Positions 34,726 through 44,000 of a stretch of DNA of 45,406 nt are shown here, one piece after another. How positions within the stretch are numbered: the stretch's first letter is position 1; every line of letters begins with the position of its first letter. Location: positions 1-45,406 of the forward strand of contig CAMIZG010000011.1 in assembly GCA_946403215.1 (NCBI GenBank). The letters run 5' to 3'. The notes under the pieces are model-generated. The model did not search any database, was not told where the DNA came from, and saw only the letters and a list, made by a program, of their open reading frames with translations. The stretch is from an uncultured Bacteroidales bacterium (GTDB taxonomy: Bacteria > Bacteroidota > Bacteroidia > Bacteroidales > Paludibacteraceae). The position numbers were made by a program, and so were the translations under genes.

Positions 34726-36781
34726 ATTTTTCATGTTTGCATGCCTCTGAAGCGCATTGATCGACCGCTCTGAGTATTGGTTCGATGGATGGCGGTGCGC
34801 CTACGGCTTGCATCATCCACTCTTTGGGAGTGAGTCGTCCGAGGCGATAGATGCGAGCATACTCCTGGGCAAACTGCTGTGGCGAAATGAACTGAGCCAG
34901 ATGTTCCTCCAGTTGGTACTGAACGATGTGACCGAGCGGATAGTTGGGTAAGTACATCGGCGCATTGACCATGTGACTGTACACGGCCAGCAGCACGCAA
35001 TCATGTTCGCCCAGCACAGGCTCATAGTACGTGTTCCACACATCCTTGGCTATTTGCACCGTGGCATCGCACAGCTGCTTGGGCGTTGCATTCGGATGCT
35101 CGTATATCCAGCGCCACATACTCATGTCCACCAGACTGACACCCATGATCTCGTACATCGACCAGAACTGGTCAAAGCATTTATTCATTTTGTCATTTAC
35201 CATTTGGCCGTTTGCTTGGCCATTGGCTGTTGGCAGCAGTTGCAGGTCACGCTGTTGCCAGAGGAAGGCACTGGCCTCGGTATAAGCGGTATTAGGCACG
35301 CCGGAGAGCATATAATAATCAATCTGGTACATATCAAGTACCTGCTCTACGCAGTGCCCGAACTCATGTACGGCAATATTGTATCCCTTGTAATCCATAC
35401 CTGCAGCGGGGATACGCGTGCGCAGGCGTGTCTCTTCTTTTCTGCCCATACACGGCCATGCGTGACCTGAACCGCGCGCCGGTTCAACTACTATGTGTCG
35501 AGCAATGTTGCGCGCATCCTCGCTATAGAAACCCAGCGTGGTGAGCAGTCGCGGCATATCGGCGGCAAAGGCGTTCGCATCAGGATAGAGCTTACGCGTT
35601 TGTACCGTGAGTTCATCCTCGTTGAGCGAAGCGCGCGCCTTGAATCCGTCGTACCAGATGTCATACGGACGAAGTTCACGTCCCAGACGCTCGCGGATGA
35701 TAGCAGCCACCTTACTTACTTGCTCTGAACCGACGAGTGCGCGGAACAGACTGTCCAGTTCGGCAGCAGGGATCTCTACACCTTCCTCAAAATTACGTAT
35801 TATGCCTGTGGGGGCTGACGGGCAGAACTGATCTTCCTCAAACAGCGCGTGAGCAATAGCCAGAATACGCTCATAACGCGTATAGGGCTCCGGGGCATCG
35901 GTAGAACTATAGGGTTGCCATATATGTTCTGGGTTGTTAATTGCCTGATTAGGAATATCTTGGCGAACAATCCGCTGCATGACCTGATAGATCATTTCCT
36001 GCCTTTCCGTTCCGTCTTTTCCCTCTGCATACAGTGCCTTGAGCTCATCGCGCAGGTTCCAGTGGCTGAGCAGGATCTTGTCCTCCGGCCATAGTTGGCG
36101 TCCGTCATCGGTACGCAAGGTTCCCATGTAGATGTTGTAGTCGGCAATATAGTTCTCCGCATCCGCGTTGGCCTGAGCCAGACGCGCATTGACTGCCGCC
36201 GGCACACGAGTGGTGAACACATCGCCCATGCGTGCCATCGCCCATTGCTCACGCGTCCATTGGCGGCCGAGGCTATTCTTCTCCTCCAGCGAGAAATGCG
36301 GGAAGTTCAATATGATGATGAATGCCAGCTTGTTGGCGAACATATCGTCCGAGAAATGTGCCAGGGGGCTATAAGCCGACATGATCCAGTCCGGGAGCTG
36401 AGGCTCGGTAGAGTTAGTCAGTTGCGTAGGTTTGAGCAGGTCAACCGTCAGCAGATCAGCCGACTGGTAGCAGCTCTCCAGCACACGGCTCATCGACTCG
36501 AACAGCATTTGGCGATCGTGAGGCAGATAGCAGTAGTTCACACGCACGAACTCCGCAAACTCCTCAGCGGTGCCATCCTCAGCCGTCCACAAAGCAGCCG
36601 CCTGACGCACGCCACGCTCTACAAGATCGGAATCGGCCTCGGGGTGAAGTGAGCATATTTCCTGCTGAAGCTCACTGACCAGAGTGGCAGAGACAGGAGA
36701 TTGACCGGATGTACAAGAGGTAAACATACTCATCGCAAGCACAAGTAGGCTTGATAAAAGGAAGGAATACAAATATCGCAT
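34724..36781 (-). CDS. Gluzincin-type metallopeptidase, lipoprotein
   Basis: A lipobox (LAMSMFTSC) marks a lipoprotein of 685 residues. A zinc site HEFGH occurs near residue 470 in 'NIAVHEFGHCVEQVLDMY', with a Glu about 28 residues later in 'NTAYTEASAFLWQQRD' as the likely third ligand, the gluzincin arrangement. The helical C-terminal part ('VYSHMVNAPMYLPNYPLGHIVQYQLEEHL') resembles M3/M2-like peptidases, though I cannot place it in a named family. A tract of eight heptamers at 35178-35233 is translated about 15-35 residues after the third ligand as 'TANGQANGQMVNDKMNKC', an apparent insertion. It starts 8 bases after the WYL regulator gene and is the last gene of the run. Confidence 0.8.
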   Translation of the reverse strand: MRYLYSFLLSSLLVLAMSMFTSCTSGQSPVSATLVSELQQEICSLHPEADSDLVERGVRQAAALWTAEDGTAEEFAEFVRVNYCYLPHDRQMLFESMSRVLESCYQSADLLTVDLLKPTQLTNSTEPQLPDWIMSAYSPLAHFSDDMFANKLAFIIILNFPHFSLEEKNSLGRQWTREQWAMARMGDVFTTRVPAAVNARLAQANADAENYIADYNIYMGTLRTDDGRQLWPEDKILLSHWNLRDELKALYAEGKDGTERQEMIYQVMQRIVRQDIPNQAINNPEHIWQPYSSTDAPEPYTRYERILAIAHALFEEDQFCPSAPTGIIRNFEEGVEIPAAELDSLFRALVGSEQVSKVAAIIRERLGRELRPYDIWYDGFKARASLNEDELTVQTRKLYPDANAFAADMPRLLTTLGFYSEDARNIARHIVVEPARGSGHAWPCMGRKEETRLRTRIPAAGMDYKGYNIAVHEFGHCVEQVLDMYQIDYYMLSGVPNTAYTEASAFLWQQRDLQLLPTANGQANGQMVNDKMNKCFDQFWSMYEIMGVSLVDMSMWRWIYEHPNATPKQLCDATVQIAKDVWNTYYEPVLGEHDCVLLAVYSHMVNAPMYLPNYPLGHIVQYQLEEHLAQFISPQQFAQEYARIYRLGRLTPKEWMMQAVGAPPSIEPILRAVDQCASEACKHEK
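35178..35233 (-). repeat. Eight-unit seven-base tract inside the metallopeptidase gene
   Basis: Eight consecutive heptamers without a break. On the coding strand they grade from CCAACAG and CCAATGG at one end to AAATGGT, AAATGAC and ATAAATG at the other. They encode residues about 517-535 of the peptidase. It is the longest such tract in the window. Confidence 0.85.
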
Positions 36782-36789
36782 AGCAAATA

Positions 36790-37740
36790 CTAATTGGAAC
36801 TGTCGGGAGCAGCACTATATCTGTTGATTACATCCATTGCATCGGTTAGCATCATTTTGGCTACACTGAGCGGTGCCAGCACGCATAGTTCGGCTCCAAA
36901 GGTGCGGAGTTGCTGTATAAAGTCGAACGTTGGAGCCACGAAGTACTCGAACACCACGCAATCCTTATGCTTGATGTAGGGTTGCGCCTCTTCGGGCGAC
37001 AGTTCGCGCTGCGAGTGATGCAAAGGCAGTGTACGCAAGTACAAAGCCGCACGCGGCACGGCTTCTATACGTATCAAGCAGGGTTCGGCATTGCGGAACA
37101 CGCCATAGTAGTTGGCAAAGAACGATTGGGGGGAGAAATCTTGCGGGATATCAAAATCGCCGTCCAGCACGTGCATGTCCACTATTCGGTCAAGCGCATA
37201 GACGCGTGTCTCTTCAGGGTGAGTGGATGCTTCGCCCACTACATACCAGCGTTGCTTGAACACGCGCAGGCAGTAAGGTTTGAGGAACAGGTCGTAGTCG
37301 TTGTTGCGCTCAAACGAATGGTACGTCACCAGCAGTTGCTTGCGCGCATGGATGGCGCGCATCAGCGTAGTCAGGTACTGTGTTCCGGCAGGTATAGGCT
37401 CAAAGAGCATACTTTCCTCCACGCCGTCTGCCTCGTCGAGCGTGGCCTGGAAGGAAAAGGCGGATACTATATACCGACGCATATCACCCCAGCGCTGCGA
37501 ATCATCCTCATTGTCAATATAGTAGTAGCCGTAGCGACGGTTACAACGGATATTTATACCGAACAAGGTCAGTATATCCTCCTTATAGCGATGGAACTTA
37601 CGCACGGGAAAGACCTGCTCGCCGTATTCATTGAGCGATGAATGCGACCAACGACGATCAATATCATCCTTGGTCTGCCGGCCGGAGGCAATGGTATCTA
37701 CGAGCCAGATATATATCTTAAAGACTTGCGAGGGACTCAT
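36790..37740 (-). CDS. WYL-domain transcriptional regulator
   Basis: The 316-residue protein has an N-terminal winged-helix region ('FKIYIWLVDTIASGRQTKDDIDRRW') and a WYL ligand-sensing domain ('QLLVTYHSFERNNDYDLFLKPYCLRVFKQRWYVVGEAS'-type residues, then 'RVYALDRIVDM'). A C-terminal WCX segment follows ('PSFDFIQQLRTFGAELCVLAP'-like). WYL regulators often sense nucleic acid or nucleotide signals. The ATG overlaps the sufE stop by 4 bases. Its targets cannot be read here; it may regulate elsewhere, since it lies deep in an operon. Confidence 0.9.
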   Translation of the reverse strand: MSPSQVFKIYIWLVDTIASGRQTKDDIDRRWSHSSLNEYGEQVFPVRKFHRYKEDILTLFGINIRCNRRYGYYYIDNEDDSQRWGDMRRYIVSAFSFQATLDEADGVEESMLFEPIPAGTQYLTTLMRAIHARKQLLVTYHSFERNNDYDLFLKPYCLRVFKQRWYVVGEASTHPEETRVYALDRIVDMHVLDGDFDIPQDFSPQSFFANYYGVFRNAEPCLIRIEAVPRAALYLRTLPLHHSQRELSPEEAQPYIKHKDCVVFEYFVAPTFDFIQQLRTFGAELCVLAPLSVAKMMLTDAMDVINRYSAAPDSSN

Positions 37741-38153
37741 TTGTTCATTAGTGCTAAGGCATACAACTTCATTTGCCGGAGCATGGCTGACAAGCCGTTG
37801 CTGCGTGTGGGGGAGAGGTGCTCCTGCAAACCTATCTGCTGGATGAAATACAAGTCTGCCTCTGTTATCTCCTTTGGCGTCCGGTTATTGAGCACGCGCA
37901 AGAGCAGGGCTGCTATTCCCTTGACAAGGATTGCATCACTATCTGCCTGATATACAACGCGTCCGTCCTGTATGGTTGCTACAAACCACACCTGCGACTG
38001 ACAGCCGTCTATCAAGTTCTGCTGTGTGCGTTGGTCTTCCGGAAAAGCCGGCAGGGTCTTGCCGTAGTCAACGATAAGCTGATAGCGGTCAAGCCACTCG
38101 TCAAGCATATCGAACTCCTCAATTATCTCGTCTTGTATCTCGTTAATTGTCAT
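37737..38153 (-). CDS. sufE: SufE-like Fe-S cluster sulfur acceptor
   Basis: SufE takes persulfide sulfur from the SufS desulfurase and passes it to the SufBCD scaffold. The 138-residue protein shows 'LIVDYGKTLPAFPEDQRTQQNLIDGCQSQVWF', with the active Cys near residue 51 in the conserved GCQS[QR]VW motif, and the C-terminal 'GLQEHLSPTRSNGLSAMLRQMK'. It overlaps aroK by 11 bases and the WYL gene by 4, so it is translated as part of the run. No sufBCDS genes are in the window. Confidence 0.96.
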   Translation of the reverse strand: MTINEIQDEIIEEFDMLDEWLDRYQLIVDYGKTLPAFPEDQRTQQNLIDGCQSQVWFVATIQDGRVVYQADSDAILVKGIAALLLRVLNNRTPKEITEADLYFIQQIGLQEHLSPTRSNGLSAMLRQMKLYALALMNK

Positions 38154-38700
38154 TGCTGATCAAGTCATAAAGTATTTCCGCCAGCTGCTCATCCTCGCTG
38201 CCGTCGAGAGGCAGGTCAAGTGTAGCCGGGGCATCGATAATATAGTCCGCCTGCTCGTAATAGGGTGTGCGTGCCTCGAGTTGCGGTGCAATGAAGTCCA
38301 GCAGTTCGTCCGCTGTCTTACCTTGTAGCACAGGACGTTCACTCAGGTCGGTCAGCGCAAGGCGTTCAGCCAGATGATTAGGATGCCAGCGCAGGTAGAT
38401 CGAGGTGCCCAGTTCTTTCAGGCACTCCATGTTATCCTCCCAGCACGGGTAGCCGCCACCGGTGGCATAGATAACTTTCTCTATGGGCAGTTCGGCCAGA
38501 TCTTCCACCACGTACTTCTCCTTCTTCCTGAACGCCTCAATGCCGTAGGTACGGATATAATCCGCCGTCGACAGACCGTGTATCTCATGGAAAGCCTCGT
38601 CCAGATCAACAAAGTGCCAGCCGAGTTTCTCTGCCAGCATACGTCCTGCGGTTGTTTTGCCGGCACCCATATAACCTATTAGATAGATGGGGTAAATCAT
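38143..38700 (-). CDS. aroK: Shikimate kinase
   Basis: AroK phosphorylates shikimate on the way to chorismate. The P-loop lies at residues 8-16 ('GYMGAGKTT'), followed by 'FVDLDEAFHEIHG' (Walker B and shikimate-binding Asp), 'FRKKEKYVVEDL' and 'VIYATGGGYPCWEDN', then a lid with 'ERPVLQGKTADEL'. Length 185 is normal. Its start codon directly touches a seven-base repeat tract (38701-38721), and the 3' end overlaps sufE by 11 bases. Confidence 0.96.
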   Translation of the reverse strand: MIYPIYLIGYMGAGKTTAGRMLAEKLGWHFVDLDEAFHEIHGLSTADYIRTYGIEAFRKKEKYVVEDLAELPIEKVIYATGGGYPCWEDNMECLKELGTSIYLRWHPNHLAERLALTDLSERPVLQGKTADELLDFIAPQLEARTPYYEQADYIIDAPATLDLPLDGSEDEQLAEILYDLISNDN

Positions 38701-38721
38701 TGTCGAAAGTCGAATGTCGGA
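38701..38721 (-). repeat. Seven-base tract directly before the aroK start
   Basis: Three heptamers (plus strand TGTCGAA, AGTCGAA, TGTCGGA) fill nearly all of the 24-base gap between the DUF3256-like gene and aroK. On the coding strand they read as repeats of TTCGAC type. Confidence 0.7.
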
Positions 38722-38724
38722 AGC

Positions 38725-39168
38725 TTAATTCGGAGACTCGTCTTCTAGGTAGTTGTCGCGCCACAGCAGTTGGCCGTGCAGTACATAGGCTTCGGGGAAG
38801 ATCATTGTCCGGGGCGTCGGGATCGCACGGATGAGTTTCCATCGCTCATCATAGACTCGCGCGAACGACGAGCACTTGGGTGCACACTGGCTGCGGATAA
38901 GCAGCACGCTGTCGCCCTCGCCATAATAGTACAGGTCAATGTACGAACTGTCGGCCAGCACAAACCGCGTCGTCTCGCCATGTTGCTCCACATTCATATC
39001 GCCGCCGATAAGCTGCAGGTACTCCTGCGGCAGGATAGCGCCGTTGGCACGGATCTTCATCTCAGCCCCCCCGCTGCGTGATGCTTGCGGGGACGCCGCT
39101 GTCTGCGCCTCGGCCGGATAGCTGAGGAGCAGGAACATGATCCATATTGGCAGCCAGCGTGTACTCAT
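38725..39168 (-). CDS. DUF3256-like secreted protein
   Basis: A signal peptide (MSTRWLPIWIMFLLLSYPAEA) is followed by a low-complexity Ser/Ala stretch and a small beta-rich domain: 'TRFVLADSSYIDLYYYGEGDSVLLIRSQCAPKCSSFARVYDERWKLIR'-type strands with a Cys pair (QCAPKC). This resembles the DUF3256 family of Bacteroidales; the assignment is from memory of the pattern. It is short for the family (147 residues), so it could be trimmed at the N-terminus. The ATG overlaps the ispF stop by 4 bases. Probably periplasmic; function unknown. Confidence 0.72.
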   Translation of the reverse strand: MSTRWLPIWIMFLLLSYPAEAQTAASPQASRSGGAEMKIRANGAILPQEYLQLIGGDMNVEQHGETTRFVLADSSYIDLYYYGEGDSVLLIRSQCAPKCSSFARVYDERWKLIRAIPTPRTMIFPEAYVLHGQLLWRDNYLEDESPN

Positions 39169-39635
39169 TGCAGCAGAGCTACGGCATAAGCAGAGATGCC
39201 TTCCTTGCGACCGACAAATCCGAGGTGCTCGGTGGTGGTGGCTTTGACGTTTACCTGGTTGACATCCACTCCCATCACTTCCGCCAGCGTACGTTGCATC
39301 TCGGGGATGTAGGGCAATAACTTGGGAGCCTGCGCGCAGATCGTACAGTCGCAGTTACCGAGTTCGTAACCTTCCTCACGCACCATCGCCATCACGCGGC
39401 GCAGCAGGATCTTGGAGTCAATGCCCTCGTATTCGTTGCCCTTCGTATCAGGGAAATGATAACCTATATCACGCATAGCCGCGGCACCCAGTATAGCGTC
39501 ACAGAGCGCGTGAATAAGTACATCGGCATCGGAGTGACCGTCCAGGCCTAACTCATACGGTACGCAAATGCCTCCCAACCACAACCGGCGGTTGGGGGCA
39601 AATGCATGTACGTCGTATCCTAAGCCGATTCGCAT
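39165..39635 (-). CDS. ispF: 2-C-methyl-D-erythritol 2,4-cyclodiphosphate synthase
   Basis: IspF forms the cyclic diphosphate of the MEP isoprenoid pathway. The 156 residues carry the metal motif 'GLGYDVHAF' at the N-terminus (Asp-x-His), 'GLDGHSDADVLIHALCDAILGAA' (metal His), 'DIGYHFPDTKG' and the C-terminal 'VNVKATTTEHLGFVGRKEGI'. Length and motifs are standard. It lies 11 bases after porV; this porV-ispF neighbourhood also occurs in Porphyromonas gingivalis (from memory). Confidence 0.97.
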   Translation of the reverse strand: MRIGLGYDVHAFAPNRRLWLGGICVPYELGLDGHSDADVLIHALCDAILGAAAMRDIGYHFPDTKGNEYEGIDSKILLRRVMAMVREEGYELGNCDCTICAQAPKLLPYIPEMQRTLAEVMGVDVNQVNVKATTTEHLGFVGRKEGISAYAVALLQ

Positions 39636-39646
39636 AATCGAAAACC

Positions 39647-40867
39647 TTATTTGTTCTTGCGGTTGTCAACCAGGTCCTTGATACCGGCCAGGTCAAAGCC
39701 GAGCGTGAAACGCATCGTCTGATCCAAGGGGTTGGTAGGAGCGGTTGCGATTGTGTATGCGAAGTCGAGCATGAAGATCGACAGGTGGAAACCGGCACCG
39801 ATCTGTACCAGGCGACGGTTGCCCTTGATAAAGTCCTCATGCGAGTATCCTACGCGGCCGAAGAACTGACGGTTGTATGAATATTCGACACCTACGCCCC
39901 AGCCTACTTCCTTGAACTCCTCGGAAGCGCCGAGGGGTGCATCGGCAAACGATTGGAACATACCTTTGACCGATGTCAATGCGGAATATTCTTCCGTCGA
40001 GTACTGGTTGGTAGTCGAGTTCATCGGATCATTCTTATCGAAGTTAGGAGCGAAGCGCGATTTCTTGGACGGCACCAGGAGCTTGCGCGCCTCCACAGTG
40101 AACTGCAAGCGGTTATAGTTATCAAACGGCAACTCGTAAGCAGCACCGATACGCATGGTAGCAGGGATAAAGTTCTGCACGCGGTCGTTGTAGGACAGCT
40201 TGCCGCCCAGGTTCTGCAGGTTAAAGCCTAATGTAAAATAGCTCTCACCCATAGGCAGAGCAATAGGCTGCTTGTAGTAGAGCGAGATATCAGCCGCAGC
40301 AGTTACAGCGGGGTGATAAATCTCAGCATTGTTATCCGTCGAAGCCTTCATTCCATTGGTCAGGTCGGAGTAGATGAGTCGCAGAGCCACACCCATAGAT
40401 ACATACTCGTGCAACTTACGCGAATAGGATGCATCAAGCGAGAACTCATGCGGACGGGCTTCGCCGAGCAGACGAGCCTCCTGGTCAGTCATCTGCACTT
40501 CACCCATGGTAAAGTAGGTAAGCGACATAGCTACAGCCTGCACATCGTCCCACTTGTAGAAGCCGGAGATATATGCCAGGTCGATATCGGTCACACCGAG
40601 TTTGCGCAACCAGGGCGTATAGGATGCATTGATGCCGCCGCGCATATCCATAAACGCATACTTGGCGGGGTTCCAATACTGGTTGTTCATGTCGGGGTTG
40701 GTAGCTACGCCTGCATCACCCATAGCAGCACCACGTGCATCGGGAGTAATACTGAGTGAAGGTTGCCCCGTGATGATAGGGTTGTTGTAATCAGCTGTTG
40801 CGGTTTGTGCAACGGTAGGCAAAACTGCCAGCAGAGTTGCAACGATTACTAAAAAGGATTTTTTCAT
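39647..40867 (-). CDS. porV: Type IX secretion outer-membrane protein PorV (LptO)
   Basis: PorV is a FadL-like 14-strand outer-membrane shuttle that hands T9SS cargo from the SprA translocon to the PorU attachment complex. The N-terminus has a signal peptide (MKKSFLVIVATLLAVLPTVAQ), then the characteristic 'PSLSITPDARGAAMGDAGVATNPDMNNQYWNPAKYAF'-type start of the family. The middle has 'GGKLSYNDRVQNFIPATMRIG' and the end 'QTMRFTLGFDLAGIKDLV'. Length 406 fits. It lies 144 bases after porU, a gap with a perfect palindrome (40908-40927) and a repeat tract. I see no consensus promoter there, so it probably shares the upstream transcript. Confidence 0.93.
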   Translation of the reverse strand: MKKSFLVIVATLLAVLPTVAQTATADYNNPIITGQPSLSITPDARGAAMGDAGVATNPDMNNQYWNPAKYAFMDMRGGINASYTPWLRKLGVTDIDLAYISGFYKWDDVQAVAMSLTYFTMGEVQMTDQEARLLGEARPHEFSLDASYSRKLHEYVSMGVALRLIYSDLTNGMKASTDNNAEIYHPAVTAAADISLYYKQPIALPMGESYFTLGFNLQNLGGKLSYNDRVQNFIPATMRIGAAYELPFDNYNRLQFTVEARKLLVPSKKSRFAPNFDKNDPMNSTTNQYSTEEYSALTSVKGMFQSFADAPLGASEEFKEVGWGVGVEYSYNRQFFGRVGYSHEDFIKGNRRLVQIGAGFHLSIFMLDFAYTIATAPTNPLDQTMRFTLGFDLAGIKDLVDNRKNK

Positions 40868-40907
40868 TGTATTGTTACGTTCGTTTTTTTAATTCTCTGT
40901 TGTGCTA

Positions 40908-40927
40908 ATCAGCCATGCATGGCTGAT
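40908..40927 (-). promoter_or_regulatory. Perfect 20-base palindrome ATCAGCC-N6-GGCTGAT before porV
   Basis: The six central bases (ATGCAT) are self-complementary too, so all 20 bases form a perfect palindrome. It ends 40 bases before the porV ATG. It shares its 7-bp arms with the hairpin at 30456-30475. No T-run follows, so a plain terminator is unlikely. Confidence 0.65.
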
Positions 40928-40963
40928 GGAATAAACTTTCTTAAAGTTGCTTCATAGGCAAAA

Positions 40964-41012
40964 CATTTACCGTTTAATCATTTAGTATTTAGTCATTTAC
41001 AATTTAGTCATT
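40964..41012 (-). repeat. Seven/eight-base A+T-rich tract at the porU stop
   Basis: About seven units resembling GTCATTT or GTATTTA (plus strand) follow each other with a period of 7-8. The tract fills the start of the porU-porV gap and touches the porU stop codon (41012-41014). Confidence 0.65.
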
Positions 41013-44000
41013 TATTTCTCATACACTACCAGTTTGCCGGATTTTCCGGTTGACTTGCCCTCGGTGGTGGTAAGCGTCACGCGGTAGAGGTACACGCCCG
41101 GGGTGAGATACGTATTATCCAGCGCAAACGAATGTTGCTCCGTACCCTGGCGCGAAGATTGATAAACCAGTTGTCCTTGCGGCGAATAAACGTAGATGCC
41201 CACCTCCATCAGTTCATCCGGCTGGTCGTAGTCGATAGTGAAGTGCATCGTTTCGTCCACGCGCAGCGGATTAGGATAAGCTATGATGGAGTACATCGTC
41301 GGTTCCAGGCCGTTCACTACGGTGAAGGAGAGTGCCTCCGAACTGCTGTTGTTCAACAGGTCCCATGCACGGAAGGTAAGCGTGTGGTTGCCCTCGGGAA
41401 GGCCGCTCAGCCCGTAGTTGACACGTCCGGACTGATACGAACCGGACGACTCGTAATTGTCGTTGAGCACATATACCATATTGGGGTCACCGTCAATGGT
41501 TAGCAGCAGGTCGTGACCTATACCCGAACCTACAGTATTGATGCCATGATCATCGTATATCTCCGCGTAGAAGTGCGGATTGGGAGTGGTCTTGTCGCCA
41601 TTGCGGAAGCTGGGCGTATTGAGATAGATCTTCAGATCAGGTCCCAACGTATCCACTATAGCCACGGCAGCCGAACCGCCGACCACAAAGTTCTCATAGT
41701 GCCCTACTCCCTCGCCGTTGATGCTATCCAGAGCGTAATACGTGATGCGTCCGTTGCCGAAGTTGTAACGTATATCCTTTGGCACCATAAAGGTGTAATC
41801 GAAGTGTCCGTTCGTAACGCGTGCCAGGCCCTGGTAAAGGGTGTTTGGGTAGTCGTTGTAGGTGTAGCGGCGCTTCTGCTTGGGGTCGGACTCGTCGTTG
41901 TCGAGCGTGGTGATCTTCTGCATCTTATCCATCAGGCTGATGTTCACCACTCCGTTAAAGTCACGCGCTGTGTCGCCGTTCTCGGCCTCTATCCATCCGG
42001 TGAAGGAGTGCAAGGTCAGGGCGTTGAGTGTGTCGGATGCCTGCTCTGTGCGCACGCGGTAGTCGGTCGGATAGTGCAGCCTGAGCGCCGGGTCACCCAG
42101 CAACAGGTACGCCAGTTTGTTATGATTGGTCGAGTTGCTGGGCGTCATGTTCTTGGCTACACGGCACGCCTCGCCGAGTGTCATCCTATAGTTAAACTCA
42201 TTGCTGTGCCCGAACAGGGTGTCGCACAGGTAGCGGTTGATCTCCCTGTTATGGTTTGCATAAACGGTGCGGCAAGCCGACATAACGGCTATAGCACCGC
42301 CGTTGGGGTTGTTCACTGCCTCCTCGCTGGCGCTCTGCTCTGTTGCATCGAAGTGGGCAAAACCGCACGTTGCCAACATCCAGAAGCCCCGGTTTGCATT
42401 GGTCATTGTCTTGCATTCGCGCATGGTCAGGAGCATCTCGGAGGATATATTGTTGTATCCGCCGTGGCCGGAGTAGTCCATGAACAGCACACCTTCGTTG
42501 AGCAAAGTCATGAATCGCTTCTTGGCGAGCGGCGAGCTCTCGCCGGATGCGTTCGCCTCTTGTGGATAGGCGTCAATATATACCTTGTTCACCACAAATG
42601 ATTCGTTGCGCAGACGCACACGCTCAGCCGCTTCATCGGTGATCTCAGTGTGCAAGTTTCCATCGCCGTCATCGGCGGCAAACACGAGCTGCTGACGCCA
42701 CTTGCCGGGGTTGTCGTTGCGCATGTACGCCACAATCTTGTTCGCTACGGCTACAGCTGTCTCGGCATCACGCACCGGCAGACGGCCTACACCTATATCC
42801 ATCTTGGCCGTTACATCCGAAGCGCCTTCTTCGTCATCCAAGAAGCCGAAGTAGTCATCGGATGCGTAGGCGTGCACCTCGTTTTCACTATTAAGTGCCT
42901 GATAGGTGAGCAGGACGTTCGGCGCAGAGGTAGGCAGCAGTTTGCGGTTGTCGAACGAGCCGTCGCCCAGGAGCAGCAGCGATTTGGGCTTCTGCGCGGG
43001 GTTGGCGGCACGGTCGTATAGCATCTTCATCACCCAGCGGTAGGCCGTAGCGTCGGGGGCGCCGGAGGAGAACTCGTTATATACCTGCTGGTCGGTTACG
43101 ATAGCCGTAGTGATGGCATCGTACTGCTCATGGGCATTGGCCAGGATACGTGCTGCGGGGATAAACGCCTCGGGGGTAATGATCACCAGGTCAATGTTAC
43201 TCAGCGCGTGCAGGTTCTGGTTAGCCACCGCTCCTACCACGGCAGGCTTGTACCAGCCCGCTGCAGTGCCTGGCTTGACGGCCAGGATAGTCTGGCGTGT
43301 AGTGTTGTAGCCGACAAAGGTGAGTGTACTGCCGTTCAGGGTAGCGGGTATGCGCTTGACGGCTGTCGGATCGGTTATATCCCACAGTTGCACATCGCCC
43401 GAAGCGCCGGTGAGTGTATAGCGTGTGTTGCCTGCCTGCCCCAAGTGCTCGGTATTGGTGATGACCATCTGCTGTCCGGTCATCACGAGGCGGCAGGTAG
43501 CCGACATCTCAATATAGTTGAGGTATCCTCGTGCGGCGGTAGAGCTGTTGGAGAACGTGATGCGCAGTTGCTGCTGACCGGTGCCGTTTGCCGGCAACTG
43601 GAAGCGGTCGGCCTCCTCGTTGGTGGTAGCCATGGAGTAGAAATCCTTGACAGAGATAGGATCGGTGCTGCACTTGTGGGAGTTGGAGCCGACTGCCATG
43701 GTGAATGTCGTTCGTTCGCTGGATGCGCCCGCCACGCGGCAGCGGATATCCAGATTGGTGCCGGCCACCACATTGCTGAAGGGGATGGTGACGGTCAGGC
43801 TCTTGCGCGCATTGTTGAAACGCTCGCCGTAGAACTCGCGTCCGCCGCCGGCTTTGCCAGCCACATCCACCAGGTTGATCGAGTCACGATCGTGAACCCG
43901 GTACGCCGTATAGGTGTCGGCATTATAGGCTGCGTCGGTCAGTTCGGCGGCTGTCGTGATGAGCCGCTGCTCGCCTGCATTGTCCGTCAGGAAGTAGTAA

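Noticed and set aside
40908..40927. Palindrome before porV read as a terminator
   Set aside because: No T-run follows on the transcribed strand and there is no room for a normal loop; a processing or binding site fits better.
26651..41012. Seven-base tracts considered as CRISPR or phage attachment sites
   Set aside because: Units are far too short, there are no spacers, and no cas or integrase gene is in the window.
41513..42601. A 362-codon plus-strand frame opposite porU, and similar ones at 43130-44239 and 32938-34155
   Set aside because: All are shadows of well-supported minus-strand genes and their translations are repetitive and featureless.
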